Source of the DNA: Chitinophaga ginsengisoli
GTDB lineage: Bacteria > Bacteroidota > Bacteroidia > Chitinophagales > Chitinophagaceae
Length of the DNA: 64,000 nucleotides
NCBI RefSeq assembly: GCF_003014595.1
Contig: NZ_PYGK01000002.1
Span: 1 to 64,000, forward strand
Reading direction: 5' to 3'
Of the stretch, positions 19,574 to 29,072 are shown in pieces; position 1 is the first letter of the stretch; each line of letters starts with the position of its first letter. Under the pieces are notes generated by a model. That model did not search any database and was not told the origin of the DNA. It worked only from the letters and a program-made list of their open reading frames with translations. The position numbers and the translations under genes are program-made.

Positions 19574-20284
19574 CTATGACGGATTGTAATCCGCAAACGC
19601 TTCCAAATACTTACCGATATACTCCTCTTTACGCTTCAGGCGGTATTGCATGATATAACGAGGGTGCTCCAGCGGCACGACCGTTTCAAAAAAGCCTTCC
19701 TTCTCATTCAGCTGCTTCAGAAAAGCCGCATTTTTACCTGTACCAAAACAGTAACAGACACGGGTATCTACGCCAAACTCCAGCTGCTGACGGATGCTTT
19801 TTACCATAAAGTCATAAACTGCATTGGTCAGCGCCTTACTATCGTAATAGTTGTAATTGATCTCTGAGCCATCCGGCTGTATAGAAGTAAATCCCAGGGG
19901 AGAAACAGAAGCGAAGTAGAAATCCTGGTAAAAGGCGGTAGGACCTCCATAAGCGCTGATCACATCATACACGAACACAGAAGATGGCTCATGCGTCTTC
20001 AGTCCTTCTATGCCAATCCCAAGCACTTCTGTCAGTCTTTTCGTATCGGTAAAGGGAATCCCCGTTGCTCCAGATCCCAGGCGGCCGGGATTAATGCCCA
20101 TGATTATACGACGCGGATGATGATCGTCATAGTATTTACGGTAAAATTGCTGCATGATATCCATTACCTGCGGCTGCTCACGGAAAGGGTTCATGATCCT
20201 GATGCCCGGAGGCAGGGAGCCGGTGTAATGCAGATTAGTGTTGAATTCAATGACGTGGTCGGCGAATGTCTTCTTCTTCTTCAT
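19574..20284 (-). CDS. SMUG2-type uracil-DNA glycosylase family protein (DUF4918)
   Basis: 236 aa from the Met of MKKKKTFADHVIEFN; an ATG nine codons upstream (20311) would add MYFYCPNPI, which is unlike the family start. The motif GINPGRLGSGATGIPFTD corresponds to motif 1 of the uracil-DNA glycosylase superfamily and EHPRYIMQYR to the motif 2 loop. The order, the length of about 235 aa and the FADHVIEFN start fit the DUF4918/SMUG2 group, whose characterised member comes from Pedobacter. These enzymes excise deaminated bases from DNA as the first step of base excision repair. It stands alone, facing away from the alpha/beta-hydrolase gene. Confidence 0.8.
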   Translation of the reverse strand: MKKKKTFADHVIEFNTNLHYTGSLPPGIRIMNPFREQPQVMDIMQQFYRKYYDDHHPRRIIMGINPGRLGSGATGIPFTDTKRLTEVLGIGIEGLKTHEPSSVFVYDVISAYGGPTAFYQDFYFASVSPLGFTSIQPDGSEINYNYYDSKALTNAVYDFMVKSIRQQLEFGVDTRVCYCFGTGKNAAFLKQLNEKEGFFETVVPLEHPRYIMQYRLKRKEEYIGKYLEAFADYNPS

Positions 20285-20440
20285 GATCGGATTTGGACAG
20301 TAAAAATACATTGTTTCCTCTTAGCATGAAGGCAATTATCTGACTACCTCCCCTTTTTTATGCTACAAAATACCCCTGCCCATTCACGGCCCTATCTGAC
20401 CGGTTCAGCACATATTTAGCCTCCTTGCCGGACTTTCACA

Positions 20441-20471
20441 TTGACTCCGGGCACTCATACATCTAGTTTTG
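20441..20471 (+). promoter_or_regulatory. Bacteroidota-type promoter for the alpha/beta-hydrolase gene
   Basis: TTG at 20441-20443, then exactly 20 bp, then TAGTTTTG at 20464-20471. This fits the primary-sigma promoter pattern of Bacteroidota (TTTG near -33, TAnnTTTG near -7). Transcription would start near 20478, about 28 bp before the ATG at 20506. Confidence 0.55.
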
Positions 20472-20505
20472 ATCCATCAATCATTCACATATCTAAACTT
20501 AAATC

Positions 20506-21456
20506 ATGAGAAACAACAGAACAATTACTAGCATGAAACGTCTCGCATTATTCGCTATCCTGGCATTGGGCATTGCCTCTTGTGATAAGGACGAAACACC
20601 GGCTAAAGATGATACAACGGTAACGGTCGATTATCACCAGACAGCTACCACACAATTTATTGAGTCAGGCGATACAAAGTATGCCTACCGTGTTTTAGGA
20701 CAAAAAGAAGGTACTCCGCTGGTCATCCTGTCTCCGCTGGGAGGTTCACTGGATGACTGGGACCCTGCTATCACCAACGGACTTGCTCAGAAAAACAAGG
20801 TAATTATATTTGACAACCAGGGTGTAGGATCCTCCACTGGGAAAACACCCGCCACTATTGCTGACATGGCAAAAGGCGCTGTAACATTTATAAAGGCACT
20901 CGGCTATACTAAAGTGAACCTGATGGGCTTTTCTATGGGAGGATTTGTTACACAACAGATCGCGCTAACTGAACCTGCACTGGTCAATAAGATCATACTT
21001 ACCGGAACAGGGCCAAAAGGTAGCGAAGGTCTTTCCAACCTGCCCAATCTATTGTCCGCTGCTGCAGGACTGAGTCCTAAAGAGTCCTTCCTCCTTTTCG
21101 GGTTCACATCATCCGCAGAAAGCAGAAGCGCAGGTGAACAGTCTTATGCAAGGGTGCAGAAACGCACTGTGAACCGTGATGCACCAGTGAGTAATGAAAG
21201 CTTTGGCGCTCAGCTGACAGCTGTCCTGGCATGGGCGCAGCCATATCCCAATGCGCTAAAAGAGCTGGAAACGATTACACAACCTGTTCTGCACATACAA
21301 GGCCAGAAAGACGTCCCTGTTCCTGTGATCAATGCGGTTAATATGTCCCAGCATATACCGAATGCACGCCTGTCTGTTTATCCGGATGCTGGTCATGCTG
21401 CCTTTACGCAATATCCTGAACAGTTTGTAGAACAGGCAAATGACTTCCTGAAATAA
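20506..21456 (+). CDS. Alpha/beta-hydrolase fold lipoprotein
   Basis: 316 aa. The region around MKRLALFAILALGIASC is a lipoprotein signal with the Cys at the cleavage site; the Met of MKRLA (20533) is an equally good start. The mature part has the alpha/beta-hydrolase order: an oxyanion-side HGG-like loop replaced by SPLGGSLDDW, FDNQGVGSSTG, the nucleophile elbow GFSMGG, then QPVLHIQGQKDVPVP near the acid residue and DAGHAAF with the catalytic His. This matches the haloperoxidase/esterase-like branch. The substrate cannot be told from sequence. The protein is probably anchored in the envelope, facing the periplasm. A hairpin terminator follows it. Confidence 0.85.
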   Translation: MRNNRTITSMKRLALFAILALGIASCDKDETPAKDDTTVTVDYHQTATTQFIESGDTKYAYRVLGQKEGTPLVILSPLGGSLDDWDPAITNGLAQKNKVIIFDNQGVGSSTGKTPATIADMAKGAVTFIKALGYTKVNLMGFSMGGFVTQQIALTEPALVNKIILTGTGPKGSEGLSNLPNLLSAAAGLSPKESFLLFGFTSSAESRSAGEQSYARVQKRTVNRDAPVSNESFGAQLTAVLAWAQPYPNALKELETITQPVLHIQGQKDVPVPVINAVNMSQHIPNARLSVYPDAGHAAFTQYPEQFVEQANDFLK

Positions 21457-21487
21457 AGCATCTTTTATTTAAAAGAGAAATTCAAAG

Positions 21488-21520
21488 GCCGCATATATCG
21501 AATGACATATGCGGCTTTGT
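21488..21520 (+). terminator. Hairpin terminator after the hydrolase gene
   Basis: Perfect 9-bp stem GCCGCATAT / ATATGCGGC (21488-21496 and 21507-21515) followed by TTTGTTATT, 31 bp after the stop codon. Confidence 0.7.
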
Positions 21521-21646
21521 TATTGAGGCATTCTTTATAGATTAACGTAGGTTGATTCTATACAATCTTCAGAAACCATTTTGTTCATTTTACCGATAGA
21601 TGCAAGTTGTATAAATACATACCATAAATTCGAAGCAAATTGCACT

Positions 21647-21805
21647 ATGAGTAAGAAAATTGTAAAATACAAAAGCAGCCTTTTTACCCAGGAGGTCAAG
21701 CTCATTATTAATGAAAAAAGTTCAGGCATTGACCTTAAAAAGGTCGCTCCTGAAAAATTAGCAAAAGCTAATGAAGCATTAAAAGGCGTAAAACTGCCAA
21801 GATAG
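21647..21805 (+). CDS. 52-aa basic protein of unknown function
   Basis: Starts MSKKIVKYKSSLFTQEVK and ends LKGVKLPR; Lys-rich with a run of alternating charged and hydrophobic residues (KKVAPEKLAKANEALKGVK) that would form an amphipathic helix. An in-frame ATG 22 codons upstream (21581) adds a sequence without features, so I prefer 21647. It is followed after 24 bp by a strong terminator, which supports a real short transcript. No family recognised. Confidence 0.55.
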   Translation: MSKKIVKYKSSLFTQEVKLIINEKSSGIDLKKVAPEKLAKANEALKGVKLPR

Positions 21806-21829
21806 AATTTTCGTACTAAAAGGAATTCG

Positions 21830-21860
21830 GCCATTTGATTAATTTCAGATGGCTTTTTTT
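21830..21860 (+). terminator. Rho-independent terminator after the 52-aa gene
   Basis: 9-bp stem GCCATTTGA / TCAGATGGC (one G-U pair) at 21830-21838 and 21845-21853, followed directly by seven T. Confidence 0.8.
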
Positions 21861-21937
21861 GTCCCCTTCTTTATTGTACCTATGACAAATATCCAGCGTT
21901 TTTGTATATTTATACCCACTACGTATTCTAAATTGTC

Positions 21938-22501
21938 ATGCGTAAGAATTCCCACAATGATGAAGAGCTACTGGAACAGATCCAACTAAACAGGGATGCT
22001 GCCGCATTTACGACTTTATATGAGCGCTACTGGGAAAAGCTGCTCACACTTGCCTATATCCGCCTTCAATCATCTGCTGATGCCCAGGAAGTAGTGCAGG
22101 AAGTCTTCCTCGACATCTGGAAAAGAGCAGGTAATATCTCCCTGGAATATTCTTTTCATACATATATATCCGCCGCACTCAAATATAAAATATTGACCCT
22201 CTTAGCCAAACGCAAAGCGGAACAGGCTAAAAGCTCCCTTATAGTGCAGGATGAAGCCGATGCCAGCACAGAGCAATGGCTTAGCTACCAGCAATTACGC
22301 CAGGAACTGGAACAAACCGTCCAGACCCTCCCGGAAAAATGCCGCCTGGTGTTCCGCCTGAGCAGGGAGAAAGGCATGAGCGAAAAACAGATCGCCAGGA
22401 CCCTCAATATCTCTATTAAAACCGTAGAAGCGCATATCTCCAAAGCGTTAAAAACGTTGCGCACCTCCCTTCATCATCTCCACACCTTTTTCCTCTGGTA
22501 A
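21938..22501 (+). CDS. ECF-type RNA polymerase sigma factor
   Basis: 187 aa. Region 2 is seen in DAAAFTTLYERYWEKL and SADAQEVVQEVFLDIWKR; region 4 in LPEKCRLVFRLSREKGMSEK then IARTLNISIKTVEAHISKAL, the helix-turn-helix that reads the -35 element. This is the Bacteroidota sigma-70 family group (Bacteroidetes-type ECF) usually paired with FecR anti-sigma factors. It is followed after 68 bp by a FecR gene and then by SusC with an STN domain. The set forms a surface-signalling switch that turns on the glycan-use genes downstream when the SusC transporter binds its ligand. Confidence 0.93.
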   Translation: MRKNSHNDEELLEQIQLNRDAAAFTTLYERYWEKLLTLAYIRLQSSADAQEVVQEVFLDIWKRAGNISLEYSFHTYISAALKYKILTLLAKRKAEQAKSSLIVQDEADASTEQWLSYQQLRQELEQTVQTLPEKCRLVFRLSREKGMSEKQIARTLNISIKTVEAHISKALKTLRTSLHHLHTFFLW

Positions 22502-22569
22502 AATATTTTTTTCGGGGCACTAAGGGAAACGCCTTCTTTCCGAAGACTATATATAAAAGAGGCCCTACA

Positions 22570-23733
22570 ATGAATGATCTGACATCCGAACAGATATCCC
22601 GACTTGCCGATAAATGGCTGAAAGGAACTATCAGCCAGGAAGAAAAGGCTTTGTTTGAAGCATGGTATAATAATGTACCTGAAGGTACTGTTGAATGGGA
22701 TGATGACATGGCGCATTCCGGTAGGGAGCTCCGTGAACATCTCCTGCAACAGATCAGGGAACGCATGGAAGAGAAAAGGCCTCTTACCTTATATAAAAGG
22801 ATACCTGTCAGATACCTGGGCGCAGCGGCAGCGGTAATTGTGCTGATGATGGCAACAGGTATCTACTGGTATACCGCCAGAAAGGACCAGTCATTATCCA
22901 CGGCCTATAATAAAGGGACTACCATCCAGCTGAAACCCGGTGGCAACAAAGCTACCCTTACACTGGCCAACGGCGATGTAATAGCGCTTGAAGATGAACA
23001 GAACGGTAAACTGGGACAACAAAACAACACCAAAATCATTAAGCTCAATAACGGTCAACTCGTATATAACAGTGAACAGGGAAAGGCAGGCAATGCACCT
23101 GTCGTCCTCAATACACTTTCTGTACCCCGTGGTGGCAAGTACAACATCACTCTTGCCGACGGAACAGTGGTATGGCTGAATGCAGCCAGCAGCCTCACCT
23201 TCCCTGCAGCCTTTACAGGCAAAGAAAGGCAGGTTACTTTAAGCGGTGAAGCCTATTTTGAAGTAGCCACTGACGCCTCCCACCCTTTCACTGTTAAGGT
23301 GGGCGATATGCAGGTAAGGGTATTGGGGACGCATTTTAATGTCATGGCTTACAATGATGAACAGTCTGTAAACACCACATTATTACAGGGAGCAGTGAAA
23401 GTACAGAGTGCTGCGGGTGAAGCATTGCTAAAACCAGGACAACAGGCGAAAATGGACCATACCGGCAATGTAAAGGTAGCTCCTGCCGATATCAATGCGG
23501 CCATCGCCTGGAAGAACGGCCTGTTCAGCTTCAACAATGCCTCTATAGAAGAAGTAATGCGACAGGTGGCCCGTTGGTTTGACGCAGAAATAATATACCC
23601 GGATGGTATTCCACAGGACCGTTTCCAGGGGGAAATAGACAGAAACTCAGATATAACAGCCGTTTTGAAAATACTCGAAGCAAGTGGGGTTAAATTCACA
23701 GTACAGGGACATAAAATACTGGTAAGATCCTGA
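22570..23733 (+). CDS. FecR-family anti-sigma factor (FecR plus DUF4974)
   Basis: 387 aa. The cytoplasmic N-terminal part (about 1-75) includes LADKWLKGTISQEEKALFEAW, the usual sigma-binding helices. One membrane segment follows at about 80-98 (YLGAAAAVIVLMMATGIYWY). The periplasmic FecR domain lies at about 180-280 (LSVPRGGKYNITLADGTVVW, LSGEAYFEVATDASHPF, VLGTHFNV), and the DUF4974 domain at about 310-385 (NNASIEEVMRQVARWFDAEI), which contacts the STN domain of the SusC partner. It holds the neighbouring ECF sigma factor inactive until the outer-membrane transporter signals. Confidence 0.93.
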   Translation: MNDLTSEQISRLADKWLKGTISQEEKALFEAWYNNVPEGTVEWDDDMAHSGRELREHLLQQIRERMEEKRPLTLYKRIPVRYLGAAAAVIVLMMATGIYWYTARKDQSLSTAYNKGTTIQLKPGGNKATLTLANGDVIALEDEQNGKLGQQNNTKIIKLNNGQLVYNSEQGKAGNAPVVLNTLSVPRGGKYNITLADGTVVWLNAASSLTFPAAFTGKERQVTLSGEAYFEVATDASHPFTVKVGDMQVRVLGTHFNVMAYNDEQSVNTTLLQGAVKVQSAAGEALLKPGQQAKMDHTGNVKVAPADINAAIAWKNGLFSFNNASIEEVMRQVARWFDAEIIYPDGIPQDRFQGEIDRNSDITAVLKILEASGVKFTVQGHKILVRS

Positions 23734-23824
23734 CACTATAACGACAACGCTTTTATCAACCAAAATTGAATGCAGGTATGGATAACGCACCTTGATTCCA
23801 CCTGCCGTATAACCTGTAATAAAA

Positions 23825-23848
23825 CAGGGGCGATTGAGCCCGCCCCTG
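23825..23848 (+). other. GC-rich hairpin in the FecR-SusC leader
   Basis: Perfect 8-bp stem CAGGGGCG / CGCCCCTG with an 8-nt loop in the 190-bp gap between anti-sigma and susC genes. No T-run follows, so it is more likely a processing or stabilising element of the susC mRNA leader than a terminator. Confidence 0.4.
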
Positions 23849-23923
23849 CAACGTTTGGGCTATACAGGCAATAAATAATCCGCTGAAGATCAATTATCAC
23901 TCTCACCCAAACACTGCAAATCT

Positions 23924-26900
23924 ATGCAATTGTATGATTATGTGGAAGCCACCGGCATGCCCGGGCTTTTACCAACCAAAATTGAACATCGCAGCATAGC
24001 AAAGAAAGTGACGCTATTCCCTATGCGCAAAATTCTCCTGGTTATGAAAATGATCACTATTTTATTGACAATCGCCTGTCTGCAGGTAAGCGCTGCCAGC
24101 TATGCACAAAAGCTGAGCTTATCTGCAAAAGACCGTCCGCTGGAAGAAGTGTTCAGGGAAATTAAAGAGAAAACCGGTTACCTGTTCTTCTACAACATCG
24201 GCATGCTGAAAAATGCCCAGAGAGTGAACATACAGGTGGAAAACAGTGATCTGCGCTATGTACTGGATCTCATCTTCAAAAAACAACCTTTCACTTACGA
24301 GATCGTGAATAAAACAGTGGTGATAAAGCCACGGCAGACAGACCTCCTGATGGTAGTACCTGCTGAAGCACCTGCTGGTAACGTTTCCGGTCGGGTAACA
24401 GACGAAAAGGGGAATCCCCTGCCTGGCGTATCTGTACAGGTAAAGGGCAGTTCGAAAGGTACACAGACCAACGCCAATGGAGAATATCAGCTGACCGGAT
24501 TAGCCGACAATGCCGTATTGATATTCCGCTATATCGGCTTTCAGCCACAGGAGATACCGGTAAACGGGCGTAACAACATTGCTGTTACGCTTACATCCGG
24601 CGCACTGGGCCTGGGTGATGTGGTAGTAGTTGGGTATGGTAAACAATCACGCCAAAACCTTATCAGCGCTGTCAATACAGTAAAAGCAGATGAACTGAAC
24701 AAAGGCGCTATTACAGACGTAGGCCAGTTGCTGCAGGGTAAGGTACCCGGATTGAACGTTTCAGCCAGCGGTGACCCGAATACTGTAGCTGCCGTGGTAC
24801 TACGTGGTGCTTCCACACTGAATGCCTCCCAGGGGCCCTTCTATGTGATTGATGGTATCCCGGGCGCAGATATCTCTATCATTGCGCCGGATGATATCGC
24901 TTCTGTAGATGTACTGAAAGATGCTGCCGCCACGGCCATCTATGGTAACCGCGCTGCCAACGGCGTGATCATGGTTACGACCAAAAGAGGGAAAAAAGGA
25001 CAAATGCAGGTGTCTTACAGTGGATATGCCGGTATGGAAAAAGTATCCAACAACCTGAAGATGATGAATGCAGAAGAACTGCGTAGTTTCCTTACAAAGA
25101 ACGGACAGTCCTTCTCACCGGCAGACGACAAAGGCGCTAGTACTGACTGGCAGAAATCCATACAGAGAAGCACCGCTGTATCGCATAACCACAACCTCTC
25201 CCTGAGCGGAGGTACTGACCATAGCACCTATCTGGCAAGTCTGAACTATACCAAGAAAGAAGGTATCCTGCTGAACAGCGACCTGGAACGCGTTATTGCA
25301 CGTTTGCAGGTGGAACAGTATGCATTGAACGACAGGGTTAAATTTGGCATCAATGTGATGAACTCCAACAGCAATGCCAATGATATCCCTTACCGCAATG
25401 TGGTACTGCTGCAATCTGCCTTGCACCTGCCAGTGTCACCTATTAAAAATGCAGATGGTTCCTGGTTCGAGAACTTCGCCACACAAGGCTACTACAATCC
25501 TGTTGCTATGATGAACAACAGCCAGATGAACACCAAATACAACAATCTGGTAGGTAGCTTCACCACACAGGTAAAACTGCCATTCGGATTTACATACGAT
25601 ATTAACCTTTCTTATATTGGTTTCACCTCACTACACGGTGAATACTACAACAAATATTTCACATCAAATTATAACAGCATGTATGATAACCCCAATCCCG
25701 GATTGGGCTTTCATGCACCGCAGACCTTCGGCCAGAACGGACAGGCCACCAGGAACTCTTATCAGAACACATCAAAGATCCTGGAAACTTTCCTGACCTG
25801 GGATAAGACATTCGGACGGCATGTCATCAACATGGTATTGGGCTATTCCTGGCAGAATAACAAAATAGGCGATGGATTCCAGGCAACTACCAGCAATTTC
25901 CCTGTAGATAATATCAGTTATAATAACCTGGCCCTGAGTAATCCCTATGCCGTATCCGGCTTCCAGGTAGGATTCGGTCCTGATGGCGTTTACCAGGAGA
26001 ACAGGCTGATCTCCAATTTTGCCCGTTTAAACTATAACTACGGCGATAAATACCTCGTACAGGCATCTGTGAGAAGAGACGGGAGTTCCGTATTCGGCAC
26101 CAACAACCAATGGGGTTATTTCCCATCTGTAGGTCTTGCATGGCGACTAAGCCAGGAGAACTTCATGAAGGATGTTACCGCCCTGAGCGATGTGAAACTG
26201 AGAGCCAGCTATGGCGTAACAGGTAATGCATCCGGTTTTAACGCTTATACTTCCCGCTTCATCTCCGGTACCCTGGGTACGTATTATTATAACGGAATGT
26301 CCATCGCTGCCGGCGGTCCCGTACAGGCTGCCAATCCGAACCTGAAATGGGAAAAGACGGCCACTTCCAACATCGGTGTAGACTTCGGCATCCTGAAGAA
26401 TAAGCTCAACGTTTCTGTGGATGTCTATAACAAGAAGACAACCGGTATGATCTATTCTTACAGAGTAGACCCTATCCTTGTGCCTACAGGCACGATCGTT
26501 GCCAATGGCGGTAGCATGCGTAACAAAGGGATTGAAGTAAGCCTGAGTGCCACACCAGTACAAACCAAGCACTTCAGCTGGACCAGCAGCCTGAATCTGG
26601 CACACAACCAGAACAAGATCACCAGTCTTACGAACCCGCTCTTTGCAGGAGGCGACTCTGTACTGCTGGCCTTCCCTGAAGGCGCCGGTCAGTCCAGCCA
26701 CTCTTTGCAGATACTGAAAGAAGGCAAGCCGCTGGGACAATTCTTTTCACTGGTTTATGCCGGCAAAGATGCTAACGGCGTTTCTCAGTTCGTAGGAGGA
26801 GATGGTAAGCTGACGACCACTCCCGTTATTGGTACAGACTATCATTACATCGGTAATGCACAACCTAAATTGCTGATGGGATGGGCCAACAACTTCCATT

Positions 26901-27313
26901 ACCATCAATGGGATCTGAGCATCTTCCTGAGAGGTGTATTCGGCAACAAAATATTCAATGCCACCAGGGCTGATCTGTTCAGACCTGCTACTGCCCAGTA
27001 TACCAACATCCTGAAAGATGCAGCCAATGAAAGCGTGGCTGACTTCAACGCATATCTCTATTCCGACCGTTTTGTTGAAAGCGGCAGTTATGTGCGGTTT
27101 GACAATGCCACCCTTGCTTACAATTTCAAAAACATAGGCCCATATATTAAGGGAATCAGGTTATACGTAACCGCTAATAACCTTTTTGTCATTACAGGAT
27201 TTAAAGGCGTAGACCCTGAAGTGAACCAGGGAGGCCTCGCACCGGGTGTAGATTATAATAACTTCTACCCTAAGACACGCACCTTCCTGTTTGGCGCAAA
27301 CATATCCCTGTAA
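23924..27313 (+). CDS. susC-like: SusC/RagA-family TonB-linked outer-membrane transporter with STN domain
   Basis: 1129 aa from the first ATG; a later Met (MRKILLVMKM, residue 34) is also followed by the signal sequence ending ASYAQ. The STN signalling domain lies at about 62-130 (PLEEVFREIKEKTGYLFFYN). A carboxypeptidase-like regulatory domain is at about 152-225 (GRVTDEKGNPLPGVSVQVKG). The plug follows (GDVVVVGYGKQSRQNLISAV, VLKDAAATAIYGNRAANGV), then the 22-strand barrel with C-terminal RTFLFGANISL. With SusD it takes oligosaccharides across the outer membrane using TonB energy. The STN domain marks it as the signal input for the FecR/sigma pair just upstream. The GH89 gene downstream suggests substrates with terminal alpha-linked N-acetylglucosamine. 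Confidence 0.95.
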   Translation: MQLYDYVEATGMPGLLPTKIEHRSIAKKVTLFPMRKILLVMKMITILLTIACLQVSAASYAQKLSLSAKDRPLEEVFREIKEKTGYLFFYNIGMLKNAQRVNIQVENSDLRYVLDLIFKKQPFTYEIVNKTVVIKPRQTDLLMVVPAEAPAGNVSGRVTDEKGNPLPGVSVQVKGSSKGTQTNANGEYQLTGLADNAVLIFRYIGFQPQEIPVNGRNNIAVTLTSGALGLGDVVVVGYGKQSRQNLISAVNTVKADELNKGAITDVGQLLQGKVPGLNVSASGDPNTVAAVVLRGASTLNASQGPFYVIDGIPGADISIIAPDDIASVDVLKDAAATAIYGNRAANGVIMVTTKRGKKGQMQVSYSGYAGMEKVSNNLKMMNAEELRSFLTKNGQSFSPADDKGASTDWQKSIQRSTAVSHNHNLSLSGGTDHSTYLASLNYTKKEGILLNSDLERVIARLQVEQYALNDRVKFGINVMNSNSNANDIPYRNVVLLQSALHLPVSPIKNADGSWFENFATQGYYNPVAMMNNSQMNTKYNNLVGSFTTQVKLPFGFTYDINLSYIGFTSLHGEYYNKYFTSNYNSMYDNPNPGLGFHAPQTFGQNGQATRNSYQNTSKILETFLTWDKTFGRHVINMVLGYSWQNNKIGDGFQATTSNFPVDNISYNNLALSNPYAVSGFQVGFGPDGVYQENRLISNFARLNYNYGDKYLVQASVRRDGSSVFGTNNQWGYFPSVGLAWRLSQENFMKDVTALSDVKLRASYGVTGNASGFNAYTSRFISGTLGTYYYNGMSIAAGGPVQAANPNLKWEKTATSNIGVDFGILKNKLNVSVDVYNKKTTGMIYSYRVDPILVPTGTIVANGGSMRNKGIEVSLSATPVQTKHFSWTSSLNLAHNQNKITSLTNPLFAGGDSVLLAFPEGAGQSSHSLQILKEGKPLGQFFSLVYAGKDANGVSQFVGGDGKLTTTPVIGTDYHYIGNAQPKLLMGWANNFHYHQWDLSIFLRGVFGNKIFNATRADLFRPATAQYTNILKDAANESVADFNAYLYSDRFVESGSYVRFDNATLAYNFKNIGPYIKGIRLYVTANNLFVITGFKGVDPEVNQGGLAPGVDYNNFYPKTRTFLFGANISL

Positions 27314-27336
27314 GTGAACAAGTAAAAATCTTCATT

Positions 27337-28956
27337 ATGAAAAAACTACTTCAATATATAAGCATTCCGTTGCTGATGAGCGTATTGGGAGCCTGTTATA
27401 AACTGGAGGTGCCTATCACAACTGAGTTAACGCCGGATGTATTCCCGAGGGACAGTGCACAATTTGTGGCTGCTTCCGGCCCCGCCTATGTCGCTTTAAG
27501 AGGCAATATTTCCGTGGAATATTTCTTCCTGCAGACACTCTCCACCGACGAAGCTATCTTCCCTGCTAAAGGAGGTAACTGGTATAATGGCGCTGAATTG
27601 CAGCAATTACACTATCACACCTGGACGAAAGATAATGGGCTGGTAAACGGAAACTGGACCTGGCTTTCTACTATTATCGGAACAGTGAACCAGACACTGG
27701 CGATCCTGGGTAAAAATGAACCGGAAGGATCCTTTAAACAGACCAATCTTGCAGAACTGAGGATGATCCGTGCGCTGGCCTATTTCATGATGATGGACAA
27801 CTACGGTAACGTACCTATTGATACAGTGAACGGCGACTTTGCACCGAAGCCGAATGTTCCCCGCGCCCAGGTATTCAACTTCGTGGAACAGGAGATTAAA
27901 GCCTGTATCCCCTACCTCGGCACAGATCCGGTTGCTACCTACGGCAGGGCCAATAAATGGATGGCTTATACCTTACTGGCAAAAATGTACCTGAATGCCC
28001 AAATTTATACGGGCACTGAAAGGAATAATGACTGTATCGCCGCCTGCGATAATGTGATACAATCAAATCAATACGCGATTGAGCCTAAAAGCACCTACCT
28101 GCAGATGTTCTATCCTAATAACGGGCCTCAGATGAAGGAGTTTATCTTCGCCATACCTTTTGATCCTTCATGGGCGAATACGTTTCCTTTCAGAAGCCAG
28201 AACCTGCATGCACGCTATGATATTCCAAGGGGACTGGCGCAACAGAAATATCATCTTCCCTTTACTCCGGATGCTGCTATCTGCACCCTGCCTGAATACT
28301 ATGCAAATTTCAACGATCCTGGCGATGTCAGGAACAAGCAATGGCTCACTGGTCTGCAGTACCTGGACGATGGCGTAACACCCGCTACCGTTACCACTAC
28401 CAAGAAAGGTTATGATCAGTTCTATACCGGTGCGGATGGTTCAGCTCCTTTCACTTACCAGATCGATCTGAAGCCGGAAGTGACCCTCCGCCAGGATGTA
28501 GCTTCCTTTGATGTAGGCAACGATGAGATTGCCTGGAATATGGGTTATCGTAACATCAAGATCTTCCCCGACGCTACATCCCTGAACAGGAACCAGAAAA
28601 ATGATATTCCGTTCTTCCGCTACTCAGACGTCATCCTGATGAAGGCAGAAGCTATCCTCCGCGGAGGAGCGCCAACACTGGGTCATACCGCGCTGACACT
28701 GGTGAACCAGCTAAGAGCAGAGCGTAGTACATCACCGGCATGGGGTGCTGTGACGCTGGATGATATCTATGCCGAAAGAGCCCGTGAATTTGCCTGGGAA
28801 TCCTGGCACAGGAATGATGTGATCCGCTTTGGCAAGTATGAAGGAAAATGGGGATTCAAAACAGATGCAGATCCTAATAAACGCATCTTCCCCATTCCTA
28901 CCACCGCCTTTCAGCTGAATCCTGTGCTTACACAGAATCCAGGATATCCGCAGTAA
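27337..28956 (+). CDS. susD-like: SusD/RagB-family glycan-binding lipoprotein
   Basis: 539 aa with a lipoprotein signal (LLMSVLGAC, Cys about residue 20). TPR-like helices include LAELRMIRALAYFMMMDNYG and the family motif near the C-terminus is AREFAWESWHRNDVIRFGKY, ending in PIPTTAFQLNPVLTQNPGYP. It is the surface lid that binds glycan over the SusC barrel. It starts 23 bp after susC, so the two are co-translated or nearly so. Confidence 0.95.
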   Translation: MKKLLQYISIPLLMSVLGACYKLEVPITTELTPDVFPRDSAQFVAASGPAYVALRGNISVEYFFLQTLSTDEAIFPAKGGNWYNGAELQQLHYHTWTKDNGLVNGNWTWLSTIIGTVNQTLAILGKNEPEGSFKQTNLAELRMIRALAYFMMMDNYGNVPIDTVNGDFAPKPNVPRAQVFNFVEQEIKACIPYLGTDPVATYGRANKWMAYTLLAKMYLNAQIYTGTERNNDCIAACDNVIQSNQYAIEPKSTYLQMFYPNNGPQMKEFIFAIPFDPSWANTFPFRSQNLHARYDIPRGLAQQKYHLPFTPDAAICTLPEYYANFNDPGDVRNKQWLTGLQYLDDGVTPATVTTTKKGYDQFYTGADGSAPFTYQIDLKPEVTLRQDVASFDVGNDEIAWNMGYRNIKIFPDATSLNRNQKNDIPFFRYSDVILMKAEAILRGGAPTLGHTALTLVNQLRAERSTSPAWGAVTLDDIYAERAREFAWESWHRNDVIRFGKYEGKWGFKTDADPNKRIFPIPTTAFQLNPVLTQNPGYPQ

Positions 28957-28977
28957 TAATATACTATAGAATGAATT

Positions 28978-29010
28978 ACACCCGGCTTTATTACGCCGGG
29001 TGTAATATTT
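28978..29010 (+). terminator. Hairpin between SusD and GH89 genes
   Basis: Perfect 9-bp stem ACACCCGGC / GCCGGGTGT with an 8-nt loop, followed by AATATTT. It lies in the 116-bp gap and may act as a partial terminator or mRNA end protecting susCD, lowering expression of the enzyme relative to the transporter. It also argues against an upstream start of the GH89 frame at 28971, which would translate through the hairpin. Confidence 0.55.
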
Positions 29011-29072
29011 ATCGGCAAGTGTTTAACTTCACGACGGCAACCAATTTTTCAGTCTCATTTTACCATCAGCTA

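Noticed and set aside
21535..21834. Minus-strand 99-codon frame opposite the 52-aa gene
   Set aside because: The plus-strand 52-aa frame has Lys-rich protein-like composition and a terminator just after it in the right direction; the minus-strand frame has neither.
26147..26740. Minus-strand 197-codon frame
   Set aside because: It is antisense to the SusC barrel region and shows no protein features.
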